DNA of 64,000 nucleotides, taken from contig NZ_FRCX01000004.1 in assembly GCF_900143065.1 (NCBI RefSeq), forward strand, positions 248,001 to 312,000, given 5' to 3'. This document shows positions 26,177-34,568 of this stretch, one piece after another (position 1 is the first letter of the stretch; each line of letters opens with the position of its first letter). The position numbers and the translations under genes were made by a program. The notes below the pieces were generated by a model. It searched no databases. It saw nothing but the letters and a program-made list of their open reading frames with translations, and was not told where the DNA came from. This DNA comes from Duganella sacchari. Lineage in GTDB: Bacteria; Pseudomonadota; Gammaproteobacteria; Burkholderiales; Burkholderiaceae_D.

Positions 26177-27133
26177 TTAGGGTTGAGTTATGGGCGACTC
26201 GTCATAGTTAAGCGGCAGCCATTGGTACTCGCCCTGATGCCGGCGGATGTGGCCCAGGCCGGGGAAGGCAATGTGGGCGGCGGCGACGATCCAGTGCTTT
26301 TCTGCTGCCTTCTGCAGCAGCATGGCGCGCGTGGCCTGTGCATTTGCCTCGCTGCTATCGTACTTCACGGTGGCGGCAGGATGCGGTAGCTGAATCGGCG
26401 CGACGTGCACGATGTCGCCCCAGATCAGTAACTGCTGGCCGCGGCTCTGGATCAGATAGCTCGCATGGCCGGGCGTGTGGCCGGGAGCGGGCAGGGCCTC
26501 GATCCCGGCCTCCAGGGGGCCGAATGCACGGAAGGGCTGGAAGCGGCCGGCGGCCTGGTATGGTGCAACGGCAGCCTGCGCCGCATCAAAAAAGGTGGCA
26601 AGCAAGGCTGGTGCCCTGGCCTTGTTGTCCGCTGTCAGCCAGTAATCCGCTTCCGCTTGTGACAGGCGCAGCACGGCGTTAGGAAAAGCGGGTGCGCCGC
26701 CGGCGTGATCCTTGTGCAGATGGGTGAGGTAGATTTCATCGACTTGCTCCGGCTGGTAGCCGGCTGCGCGCAGATGCGCCACCAGCTTGCCGCAGCAGTC
26801 GCCATACAATGCGCCGGCGCCGGTGTCGACCAGTATCAGTTTGCTGCCTGTATTGATCAGGAACGCGTTGATGGAACCCTGGAGTGGCAGCGCAAGATCG
26901 GCGTCCGCCAGTTCCTTGATTGCCTGCTGCGGTGTGATGTTGGTCATCACGGTATCGACCGGGAACGGATGCGTACCGTCCGACAGCGCGGTCACTTCAA
27001 AGTCGCCCAGCATGATGCGGTAATAGCCGGGTGCCTGATGCTGCGACCGGGGTGCGGCAGCGTAGGTGATACATGGCGCGAGCGGCGCGGCCAGTACGCA
27101 GGCCAGCAGGAAATACTTCAGTGTCAGTTTCAT
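26177..27133 (-). CDS. Secreted MBL-fold metallohydrolase
   Basis: A 318-residue protein from the ATG at 27133 (AAGGATC upstream). A signal peptide ([27 protein letters not shown]) sends it to the periplasm. The metallo-beta-lactamase motif is [12 protein letters not shown] near residue 141, with further ligands in [12 protein letters not shown] and WGDIVHVA. It resembles quorum-quenching lactonases and other MBL hydrolases of the YtnP/AidC type, but substrate cannot be told from sequence. It stands alone. Confidence 0.86.
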   Translation of the reverse strand: MKLTLKYFLLACVLAAPLAPCITYAAAPRSQHQAPGYYRIMLGDFEVTALSDGTHPFPVDTVMTNITPQQAIKELADADLALPLQGSINAFLINTGSKLILVDTGAGALYGDCCGKLVAHLRAAGYQPEQVDEIYLTHLHKDHAGGAPAFPNAVLRLSQAEADYWLTADNKARAPALLATFFDAAQAAVAPYQAAGRFQPFRAFGPLEAGIEALPAPGHTPGHASYLIQSRGQQLLIWGDIVHVAPIQLPHPAATVKYDSSEANAQATRAMLLQKAAEKHWIVAAAHIAFPGLGHIRRHQGEYQWLPLNYDESPITQP

Positions 27134-27286
27134 GGCGATCCTTGTGCTACAACGGGAGTCACCGATGCTAGCGCAAAGCGCTTCGCCGCGCCCCGGCCGT
27201 AAGACCAGCTTCGGCATAAATCATGCGAGCCGCAGCTGGTGGCGATGTCGGGTTGGTGCACTATTTCACATTGGCCGCAACACAGG

Positions 27287-27928
27287 TCAGGCACAGAGTA
27301 TTTTCAACTGGTCGAGTTGATCGAGGAAACGTTCAGCGGCGACAGCGGGCGGCCATGGCTCCCACGCAGTGCCGCCATAGATGACTTGCAGCGGGTCTTC
27401 ACTCAGCGGCGGTACCGTGATCTTCAGCGTCTGGCGGACTTCCTGTGCCGACCAGCCGGCGACATGTACCGCTTCGCTGGCGGCGGCCAGGCGGTCGGCG
27501 AGTTTATGGGCGGCGTGTTCCTTGACCGTCCAGCGCGGCAGGCCGTAGCGCAGGAAGACAGCGGCTTCCAGTTTCTGCGATAGCGTCTTGAGGGCGTCGC
27601 CCATGAAGGGCTTGAGCGGCGAGACGCAGTCAAATCCCAGCAGGCCTTCTTCCGCATCATGCAGCAGTTCGCGCAGCGCGGACAACGGCGCCAGCGTCAG
27701 GCCCGCAGACTGGCAGGCCGCAGCGCGCACATGCATCACGGTCAGCGAGTGCTGCGCTACTGACAGCGGCAGTGGCCAGGCCGAATGCCCGCCCCAGCGA
27801 TAGGTGCGGGCCAGCCCCAGTGCAAGGTCGCTATCGTCCCAGTCAAAAGGTGTGGGATCGAGCAAATCCAGCCGCCGTCCGGACGGCATGCGCACCCAGG
27901 CGCGTTGTGCTTGGTGGTCTCTGGCCAT
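27287..27928 (-). CDS. HD-domain phosphohydrolase, YfbR-like
   Basis: A 213-residue protein with the HD metal-binding pattern: His in LSVAQHSLTV near residue 60, the His-Asp pair in LRELLHDAEEGLLG near residue 89, and a distal Asp in KLADRLAAASEA near residue 143. The arrangement resembles YfbR-like 5'-nucleotidases. The N-terminus (RMPSGRRLDLLDPTPFDW) is typical of this branch in proteobacteria. It is divergent from the large fusion gene. Confidence 0.8.
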   Translation of the reverse strand: MARDHQAQRAWVRMPSGRRLDLLDPTPFDWDDSDLALGLARTYRWGGHSAWPLPLSVAQHSLTVMHVRAAACQSAGLTLAPLSALRELLHDAEEGLLGFDCVSPLKPFMGDALKTLSQKLEAAVFLRYGLPRWTVKEHAAHKLADRLAAASEAVHVAGWSAQEVRQTLKITVPPLSEDPLQVIYGGTAWEPWPPAVAAERFLDQLDQLKILCA

Positions 27929-28024
27929 GGCAAATTCTACCTCGAAAATCGTTATTTATTTTAGGCAATAGTGCCTGATCTGAAATACACTGATGGATTA
28001 CCGACTTCTCTTTCCCGCAACGCC

Positions 28025-31000
28025 ATGGCGACCAGACCTTCCTATATTTATCAGGGCGGCTCGGTGATGATGCACTCACCGCTGCAATTGAAGAATTCCG
28101 AGATGTACGGCTTTTTCGTCAAGGGCGAGCTGGCCAAACTCCAGGCGACGCTGGACGGTACGCTGAACGCCGTCGCCGGCCAGCGCATGACGTTCAAGGC
28201 GCTTTCGCCGTATGTGCTGATTACTTTCACGCGCGTGAATCATGCGGATTCCGCCGCCCCGGTGGACCATGCCAAGGGCTGGATCACGGAAATCGATATC
28301 GTCACCTGGATCATGGTCGGCGCGATGGATGAAGAGGGCGAGCTGGCCCACATCTACTACTACCCGGCGCACATCTTCGTGGATGATGCGATGGCGCTGA
28401 TTAACGGCCGCGAGCTGTTCGGCTATCCCAAATACCTGTGCGAGTACGAGATCGACGCCAGTCGCTGCGCGCTGTCGGCCAAGGGCTTCCACCCGTTTTC
28501 GCCGGACACGAAAATCGCCATGCATCCGCTGCTGGAGGTGAACGCCACGCAGGCCACGGACGGCGAGCGTGAAGTCAGCAGCATCTTCGACATCATCGAG
28601 CAGGCGATTGAGCTGTTCCTGTCGATCCCGGACTTCTTCAACATGGACGTCGCGGGCTGGGAAGACATTATCTCGCTGCTGCGCAATCCGCGCATCGACC
28701 AGATCTTCCTCAAGCAGTTCCCGGACAGCGCAGGCCTGAAGGCGGTGTACCAGGCGATCCTGGCGGCGCCCGCCACCATCGAGAAAATCCACAGCGGCAA
28801 AGTGCTGGGCTACGAGTACGAGGCGGTGCTGCACGCGTTCGACAGCTTCCCGCTCAACGACACGCTGGGCCTGAAACTGGGGCCGCAGCAAGCCATCCTG
28901 CCGTACTACCTGAATTTCGATTTCACCGCGCAGCCGGGCGAGGAGCTGGTGGACAACTCGTCGATTGCGCCGCAGAAGATTGCGATACTGGGCGGCGGCG
29001 TGGGCGCCATGACCACGGCCTACTATCTGAGCGATCAGCCGGGATGGCAGAACAACTACGACATCACCGTCTACCAGCAAGGCTGGCGCCTGGGCGGCAA
29101 GGGCGCCAGCGGGCGCAATGCCAAACTGGGACAGCGCATCGAGGAACACGGACTGCACATCTGGTTCGGTTTTTACGCAAATGCCTTCAAGATGATCAAG
29201 GCCGCCTATGCGAGCCTGGACCGCCCGGCCGGTGCGCCGCTGGCGACCTGGCGCGACGCCTTCAAGCAGCATGACTACGTGGCCCTGTCGGAGCAGGTTG
29301 GCGACCAGTGGCATAACTGGTCGATCGTGTTCCCGACGCTGCCGGGCGAACCGGGCGAGGGCGATGAAAAGATCACGCTGTGGCAGATGGCGGTGGCCAT
29401 GGTGGGCTGGATCGAGAAGTGGATACGCAGCCTGGATAAGCTCACGAAAGAGATGGAGCTGCCGCCGCATCCGCACCACACGGGCGTGATTCCAGACTGG
29501 CTGTATCACCTGGCGGAAGGCGTGACCTCGTCGGTGCACGAGCTGCTGGATGATGTCTCGCTGCTGGCCAGTGCGCTGACCGGCATGGTGTTCAATATGG
29601 CGGAAGATGCGGACCCAGGCCAGCATCTGGCGCTGGCGGGCGCACTGGCGGGCGTGCGCGGCAAGCTGCATTCGCGCTACGACAAGCTGATCGCCAATGC
29701 CAACGGCGATGTTGCGGATGATATCCGCCGCCTGTTCATCTGCCTGGACCTGGGCATCACGGTCATGAAGGGCGTGTTTGAAGATGGTGTCATCAAGCAT
29801 GGCTTTGATGTCATCAACGATATCGACTTCCGCGACTGGCTGCGCAAGCACGGCGGCGACGAAGCACTGTGTGTGAATTCGGCGCCGGTACGTGGCTTCT
29901 ACGATCTGGTGTTTGCCTACGAGGGCGGCAACTTCGACAAGCCGAATGCGGAAGCGGGCACGCTGCTGCGCGCGATGGCGCGTATCGGCCTCGCTTACAA
30001 GGGCGGCATCATGTTCAAGATGCAGGCGGGGATGGGCGACACCATCTTTACGCCGATGTATCAGGCCTTGCTGGCGCGCGGCGTCAAGTTCAAGTTCTTC
30101 CACAAGGTGGAGGAGCTGGTGCCGGACGGCAGCCAGATCGGCAGCATCCGCATGACGCAGCAAGTGGCGCTGGCAAACGGCAGCTACGATCCGCTGGTGC
30201 CGGTCAAAGGGCTGGACTGCTGGCCGAGCGAACCGCTGTACGGCCAGATCGACAAGGCGCAGGCGGCGCTGCTGCAAGCGAAGAATATCAACCTGGAGTC
30301 GCATTGGACCGACTGGCCGCAAGTGTACCGCGAAGCGTTTGACCAGGAACTGCCGGTGGTGACATTGCAGCGCGGCGTCGATTTCGACCAGGTAGTGTTT
30401 GGTATTTCGATCGGCTCGCTGCCGGTGCTGTGCCCGCAGTTGCTGGCGCAAAGCCCGGCGTTGCTGGCCACCTCCGAAAAAGTACAGACCGTGGCGACGC
30501 AAGCCTACCAGGTCTGGCTGGACAAGGACCTGGCGCAGATGGGCTGGTCCTATCAGCCGGACGGCCAGCAGCCGGTGCTGAGCGGCTTCACCGAGCCTTA
30601 CGATACCTGGGCGCCGATGGACCAGCTGCTGGTACGCGAAGACTGGCCGGCGCCGCTGGACCCGCGCAATGTGTCCTACTTCTGCAGCGCATTGCCGGTG
30701 GAGAGTTATCCGCCGGTCAGCGACCATGGCTTCCCGGCGCGCATGGCGGAGGTGGCCAAGGCGGGCGCCATCAGCCAGCTGGGCAAGGAGATCGCTTCGC
30801 TGTGGTCGGCGGCCGGTCCGTCCGGCGCGTTCCCGTGGCAATGGCTGGTCGATGGCAGCGAAGCCACCGGTGTCCAGCGCTTTGATGCGCAATACTGGCG
30901 CGCCAATGTCGATCCGTCCGAGCGCTATGTGATGTCGGTGGTGAATTCGACCAGGTACCGCTTGCGCACCGACCAGTCGGGATTCTCCAACCTGTTCCTG

Positions 31001-31126
31001 ACCGGCGACTGGATCAAGACGGGCCTCAATGCGGGCTGCGTGGAAGCGGCCGTGATGGCAGGCATGCAGACTTCGCGCGCGATCAGCGGCTATCCGGCCG
31101 TGATCGAGGGCGAGGTGGATTTCTAA
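28025..31126 (+). CDS. Fusion of acetoacetate decarboxylase-like domain and FAD-dependent oxidoreductase (desaturase/amine oxidase type)
   Basis: A protein of 1033 residues from the ATG at 28025; a GTG at 27971 with AGG upstream would add 18 residues. Residues 1 to about 290 resemble acetoacetate decarboxylase, with the putative Schiff-base lysine at K136 in FGYPKYL; the second lysine of the usual PKK motif is Tyr. From about residue 318 a Rossmann FAD site appears (KIAILGGGVGAMTTAYYL), then YQQGWRLGGKGASGRN, and near the end NLFLTGDWIKTGLNAGCVEAAVMAG, the C-terminal FAD motif of phytoene-desaturase/amine-oxidase proteins. The middle carries a helical insertion of about 250 residues. It could decarboxylate and oxidise one substrate in sequence. 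Function is not known. Confidence 0.8.
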   Translation: MATRPSYIYQGGSVMMHSPLQLKNSEMYGFFVKGELAKLQATLDGTLNAVAGQRMTFKALSPYVLITFTRVNHADSAAPVDHAKGWITEIDIVTWIMVGAMDEEGELAHIYYYPAHIFVDDAMALINGRELFGYPKYLCEYEIDASRCALSAKGFHPFSPDTKIAMHPLLEVNATQATDGEREVSSIFDIIEQAIELFLSIPDFFNMDVAGWEDIISLLRNPRIDQIFLKQFPDSAGLKAVYQAILAAPATIEKIHSGKVLGYEYEAVLHAFDSFPLNDTLGLKLGPQQAILPYYLNFDFTAQPGEELVDNSSIAPQKIAILGGGVGAMTTAYYLSDQPGWQNNYDITVYQQGWRLGGKGASGRNAKLGQRIEEHGLHIWFGFYANAFKMIKAAYASLDRPAGAPLATWRDAFKQHDYVALSEQVGDQWHNWSIVFPTLPGEPGEGDEKITLWQMAVAMVGWIEKWIRSLDKLTKEMELPPHPHHTGVIPDWLYHLAEGVTSSVHELLDDVSLLASALTGMVFNMAEDADPGQHLALAGALAGVRGKLHSRYDKLIANANGDVADDIRRLFICLDLGITVMKGVFEDGVIKHGFDVINDIDFRDWLRKHGGDEALCVNSAPVRGFYDLVFAYEGGNFDKPNAEAGTLLRAMARIGLAYKGGIMFKMQAGMGDTIFTPMYQALLARGVKFKFFHKVEELVPDGSQIGSIRMTQQVALANGSYDPLVPVKGLDCWPSEPLYGQIDKAQAALLQAKNINLESHWTDWPQVYREAFDQELPVVTLQRGVDFDQVVFGISIGSLPVLCPQLLAQSPALLATSEKVQTVATQAYQVWLDKDLAQMGWSYQPDGQQPVLSGFTEPYDTWAPMDQLLVREDWPAPLDPRNVSYFCSALPVESYPPVSDHGFPARMAEVAKAGAISQLGKEIASLWSAAGPSGAFPWQWLVDGSEATGVQRFDAQYWRANVDPSERYVMSVVNSTRYRLRTDQSGFSNLFLTGDWIKTGLNAGCVEAAVMAGMQTSRAISGYPAVIEGEVDF

Positions 31127-31659
31127 AGCTGCTTGTAAAAGAAGGTGGTGCCGCAGTAGGCGCCATCTGGCATCAACGCGTAATTGGGCACGACGCCAAC
31201 CGCCTGCCAGCCGGCGCGCTGGTACAGGCGTTCGGCGTCGCCACCGGTAACGGTGTCCAGTACCAGCACGGTTTTGCCTTCTTCCCGGGCGGTGTGATCG
31301 ACTGCCGCCATCAGCTGCGCCGCCACGCCATGGCGGCGGGCATCGCGGTGGACCAGCATCTTGGCGATGTCCGCACGGTGCGGCTGGTTGTCGGGCAGCG
31401 CGGTGATAAGCTGGACGGTGCCGATGATGCGCCCCGCGCCGGTTTCCGCCACCAGCAGGATGCGTTCGTGGCGCGCCGCGCCGGCCAGCACGCCGCGCCA
31501 GAATTCCAGCGCTTTCTCGCGCGGCATCGGCAGCATGAAGCTGACCGAGGCGCCGCCTTCAACGCAATCAAGCAGTACATCGGCCAGGGCTGACGCCAGC
31601 GTTTCGGTGTGCGTGCTGGCCTCGCTCGCGCTCACACGGCGGACTGTGACAGCGTTCAT
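31123..31659 (-). CDS. GNAT-family N-acetyltransferase
   Basis: A 178-residue acetyltransferase from the ATG at 31659 (AGGAG upstream). The acetyl-CoA pocket is visible as KMLVHRDARRHGVAAQLMAA near residue 100, and the C-terminal YQRAGWQAVGVVPNYAL is typical of GNAT motif B. The ATGA at 31656-31659 overlaps the stop of the upstream XRE-cupin regulator, so the two are translationally coupled, suggesting the regulator controls it. The acceptor is unknown. Its 3' end overlaps the fusion gene by 4 bp. Confidence 0.87.
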   Translation of the reverse strand: MNAVTVRRVSASEASTHTETLASALADVLLDCVEGGASVSFMLPMPREKALEFWRGVLAGAARHERILLVAETGAGRIIGTVQLITALPDNQPHRADIAKMLVHRDARRHGVAAQLMAAVDHTAREEGKTVLVLDTVTGGDAERLYQRAGWQAVGVVPNYALMPDGAYCGTTFFYKQL

Positions 31660-32249
31660 GCGTTTCTCCTGGCGTTGGGCTGGGTGGTCAGTGCGACCAG
31701 ATAGCGCGCCTGGGCGCCGGTGGGATTGTGGAAGCTGATGTGGCGGTCCAGGCGCATGGCCAGCGTGTCGCCAGCGTCCAGCCGCCACTGCTGATCGCCG
31801 ACGCTGACTTCCATGGCGCCTTCTATCATCCATACCTGCTGGTGAATGTCGGCATTGTGCGGCACGCTGTCGTAGGCAACGCGCTGGCCGGCCGGGAAGA
31901 CCACGTCCACCAATTGCAGCGGAGATGGTGCCGCTGGCGACAGGCTGCGCCGCATATAGCCGGATGCCGGGTCGGTCCATACTGGCTGGTCGGCGACCCG
32001 CGCGACTGGCGATGGCCCGGCCTCCGGTGCGGCCTTGTCTTCAAACAGCGCGGCCAGCGCCACGCCCAGCGCGCTGGCCAGTTTGTCCAGCACGGCGGCA
32101 GTGGGGCTGCTTTCGCCGCGCTCAATCAGGGAAATGTTCGAACGGCTGACGCCACTGCGCGACGCCAAAGCATCCAGTGAGAGGCTTTGGGCGTCGCGCA
32201 GTTCCCGCACGCGGCGGGCGATGAGCTGATGTATGTCCATGAATTCCAT
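31656..32249 (-). CDS. XRE-family regulator with C-terminal cupin domain
   Basis: A 197-residue regulator. An N-terminal XRE helix-turn-helix (SLDALASRSGVSRSNISLIERGESSPT) is followed by a cupin barrel (residues 100-190; HNADIHQQVWMIEGAMEVSVG and LDAGDTLAMRLDRHISFHN). Such proteins regulate small-molecule or amine metabolism and are often co-transcribed with their target. Here a GNAT acetyltransferase overlaps the end. Met 1 at 32249 or Met 4 at 32240 could be the start. Confidence 0.88.
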   Translation of the reverse strand: MEFMDIHQLIARRVRELRDAQSLSLDALASRSGVSRSNISLIERGESSPTAAVLDKLASALGVALAALFEDKAAPEAGPSPVARVADQPVWTDPASGYMRRSLSPAAPSPLQLVDVVFPAGQRVAYDSVPHNADIHQQVWMIEGAMEVSVGDQQWRLDAGDTLAMRLDRHISFHNPTGAQARYLVALTTQPNARRNA

Positions 32250-32281
32250 TTTACAGGAAATTCATGTCCAGTAAACTGGAA

Positions 32282-32617
32282 TCAGCGTTTTTCCTGATTG
32301 TTGTCGGTGGAGCTGTCGCCGCGCGCACCGGCATTTTTGTCACGGTGGGTGGCTGCCGTTGCTGCCGCCGACGCGCTTTGCTGGTTGCGCTGGTCGCCGC
32401 GATTCTGGTTGTCCTGGCGCAGCGCATGTTCAGAACGCGCCGGGCCGCTATCGCGCTGTTGCTGCTGCAGATTGCCTGGCGGGGTATCGTTGCCAGCATC
32501 GCCGGTGGCATGGTTGCCACTTTCCGACATGCCCTGGGTTTTCGGATCGTAGTCGCCGTGCGGCATATTGGCGCCGGGTTTGAAGCCGCGTGGATCAGGT
32601 TTATTGGATGCACTCAT
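32282..32617 (-). CDS. Small hydrophilic, probably disordered protein (111 aa)
   Basis: From the ATG at 32617 with AAGGAGACCC upstream, the protein has 111 residues rich in Gln, Asn, Asp, Gly and Ala, with few hydrophobic residues (NLQQQQRDSGPARSEHAL). It looks disordered. It has no signal peptide. Similar small proteins are common in this bacterial group, sometimes stress-related, but function is unknown. It is divergent from the flavoprotein gene. Confidence 0.65.
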   Translation of the reverse strand: MSASNKPDPRGFKPGANMPHGDYDPKTQGMSESGNHATGDAGNDTPPGNLQQQQRDSGPARSEHALRQDNQNRGDQRNQQSASAAATAATHRDKNAGARGDSSTDNNQEKR

Positions 32618-32770
32618 GATGGGTCTCCTTGAGGAATGCGAGTTGTCATCGTAAGCCGTCACAGCCGCGGGGGGCGTAGGCGCACGCGCCGTGGTCATGT
32701 AGGAGCGTGCGTCAGCGCACGGAGGAGTGCTCAGCAGCGTGCCAAGCTGGGATTTCAACGGGAGATGACA

Positions 32771-33841
32771 ATGGCAGAAGTACGACAGGGACAGGCGCCG
32801 CAGCCGCTCGAGCGCAAGGAATTTCATGTGGAATTCATGCGCGCATTTGTGGACCCGAAATTTGAGGCAGTCAAGACTGCGCTGGCGCAGGTAGAGGAAG
32901 TCGCGTGGCAGAATTATCACGAAGGCCGCAAGGCGCCAGTGACGCAAAAGGCCGGCAGCGGGTTTGCCGATCCCGATTACGATTTGTCGGTGGAGTGGAA
33001 AGCCACGCGCGACCGCCTGCTGGCGGCAGAGAAGCGCCAGAAAGATCCGCAGACGCGGTCGCGCGTGCTGTTGATTATCGGCGCCGCCCGCAATGACGGC
33101 TCCTGTCCCGGCGAAATCTCCAAGACCTACCGTATGAGCCTATGGGCGAAGGAAGCCCTGGCCGAAGCCGATATCGAGGCGGACGTGCTGGATCTGAGCC
33201 TGCTGACTTCCGGCTATGACCTGCACATCCATCCCTGCAAGGGCTGCGTCTCCACCGCCATGCCGCTGTGCCACTGGCCTTGCAGCTGCTATCCGAATCA
33301 CGGTACACGCCAGACCAATGACTGGATGGCGGAAATTTACGAGAAGTGGATGGCGGCGCACGGCGTCATCATCCTGACGCCGACTTACTGGTACCAGGCG
33401 CCGTCTGTACTCAAACTCATGATCGACCGGCTGGTCTGCGCGGACGGCGGCAACCCTGATCCCACCAGCACCCACGGCAAAAAAGCAGCGGAAGCCAAGG
33501 AACTGGAACTCAAAGGCTGGGACTATCCCAAGCATCTGGCTGGCCGCGCGTATGGACTGGTGGTGCATGGCGATGTGGCTGGAGTGGAAAGCCTGCGGCG
33601 CAACCTGTCGGACTGGCTGGACTGGATGGGGCTCATCGACGCGGGAAAGCAATCGGCGCTGGACCGCTATCTGGGCTATTACGAGTCCTATACGGAGAGC
33701 CATCAGAACCTCGACCAGGAAGTGCAGTTCCAGCAGGAGGTGCGCAATGTGGCGCGCTCGGTGGCAGCCGCCGTCGGCAAGCTGCGCAGCGGCTGGCTAA
33801 GCAAGCCAGATGCGGCGATCACGCCGGTGCGGCCCAAATAA
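32771..33841 (+). CDS. Flavodoxin-like NAD(P)H-dependent oxidoreductase with cysteine cluster
   Basis: A 356-residue protein from the ATG at 32771 (GGGAG upstream; ATG 32765 is possible). After a 95-residue N-terminal extension, a flavodoxin-like fold starts at RVLLIIGAARNDGSCPGE near residue 99, with the FMN contact LTPTYWYQAPSVLKLMIDRL near residue 205. A cysteine-rich loop PCKGCVSTAMPLCHWPCSC follows near residue 153 with spacing C-x2-C-x7-C-x3-C-x-C, which could bind a metal or Fe-S cluster as in iron-sulfur flavoproteins. The gene stands alone and converges with the methyltransferase gene. Confidence 0.82.
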   Translation: MAEVRQGQAPQPLERKEFHVEFMRAFVDPKFEAVKTALAQVEEVAWQNYHEGRKAPVTQKAGSGFADPDYDLSVEWKATRDRLLAAEKRQKDPQTRSRVLLIIGAARNDGSCPGEISKTYRMSLWAKEALAEADIEADVLDLSLLTSGYDLHIHPCKGCVSTAMPLCHWPCSCYPNHGTRQTNDWMAEIYEKWMAAHGVIILTPTYWYQAPSVLKLMIDRLVCADGGNPDPTSTHGKKAAEAKELELKGWDYPKHLAGRAYGLVVHGDVAGVESLRRNLSDWLDWMGLIDAGKQSALDRYLGYYESYTESHQNLDQEVQFQQEVRNVARSVAAAVGKLRSGWLSKPDAAITPVRPK

Positions 33842-33853
33842 GGTGCAGCCGGC

Positions 33854-34513
33854 CTAGCGCTTGCGCGCCAGCGTCAGGCCGTCGCTGAGGGGCAGGAAGG
33901 ACAGGTCGATGCGCTCGTCCTGATGCAGCTTGATGTTGAGCGCCTGGATCGCAGCGGTATCGTCGTTATCGGCGCGCTGCGTGACCTTGCCTTCGCGTAG
34001 CGTGTTATCCAGCACGATCAGGCCGCCGGGGCGCACCAGTTGCAGGCAGCTTTCGTAATAGCCGTCGTAGCCGGTTTTTTCCGCGTCGATGAAGGCGAAG
34101 TCGTACAGGCCTGCTTCGCCATCTTCCAGCAGGGTGTTCAGCGTCTGCTGGGCGGGAGCGATGCGCAGTGAAATCTTGTCGGCCACGCCTGCCTGCTGCC
34201 AGAACGGGCGCGCGACGCTGGTGTATTCCTCGCTGATGTCGCAGGCGACCAGCCGGCCTTCCGGCGGCAGCGCCAGCGCGACGGACAGCGCGCTGTAGCC
34301 GGTGAAGACCCCGACCTCGATCGCATTGCGTGCGCCCATCAGTTTGACCAGCAGCGCCATGAACTGGCCTTGCTCCGGCGAGATCTGCATGGTAGCGCGC
34401 TCGTGGCCGCGCGTTGCATCGCGCAAGGCGGTTTGTGCCGGATGTTCGCGCAGCGAATGCGTCAGCACGTAGTCGTACAGGGTGTCAGTCAGGGTAAGCG
34501 TGCGGTTGGACAT
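33854..34513 (-). CDS. SAM-dependent O-methyltransferase (caffeoyl-CoA/catechol type)
   Basis: A 219-residue class I methyltransferase. The SAM site is NAIEVGVFTGYSALSVALAL near residue 62, and the acidic loop is VACDISEE near residue 89. The metal site is FAFIDAEKTGYD near residue 138, with LIVLDNTLREG near residue 167. This pattern marks the cation-dependent O-methyltransferases that modify catechols and related phenols. Substrate is unknown. The gene stands alone. Confidence 0.9.
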   Translation of the reverse strand: MSNRTLTLTDTLYDYVLTHSLREHPAQTALRDATRGHERATMQISPEQGQFMALLVKLMGARNAIEVGVFTGYSALSVALALPPEGRLVACDISEEYTSVARPFWQQAGVADKISLRIAPAQQTLNTLLEDGEAGLYDFAFIDAEKTGYDGYYESCLQLVRPGGLIVLDNTLREGKVTQRADNDDTAAIQALNIKLHQDERIDLSFLPLSDGLTLARKR

Positions 34514-34568
34514 GCTGTCTCCTCGAATCGGTGTGCAAACAGTTTAACAGCGCTGCCGTAAATGGGGT

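Noticed and set aside
28076..30892. Long open frame opposite the ADC/FAD fusion gene
   Set aside because: No start context or domain; the sense frame has complete FAD motifs.
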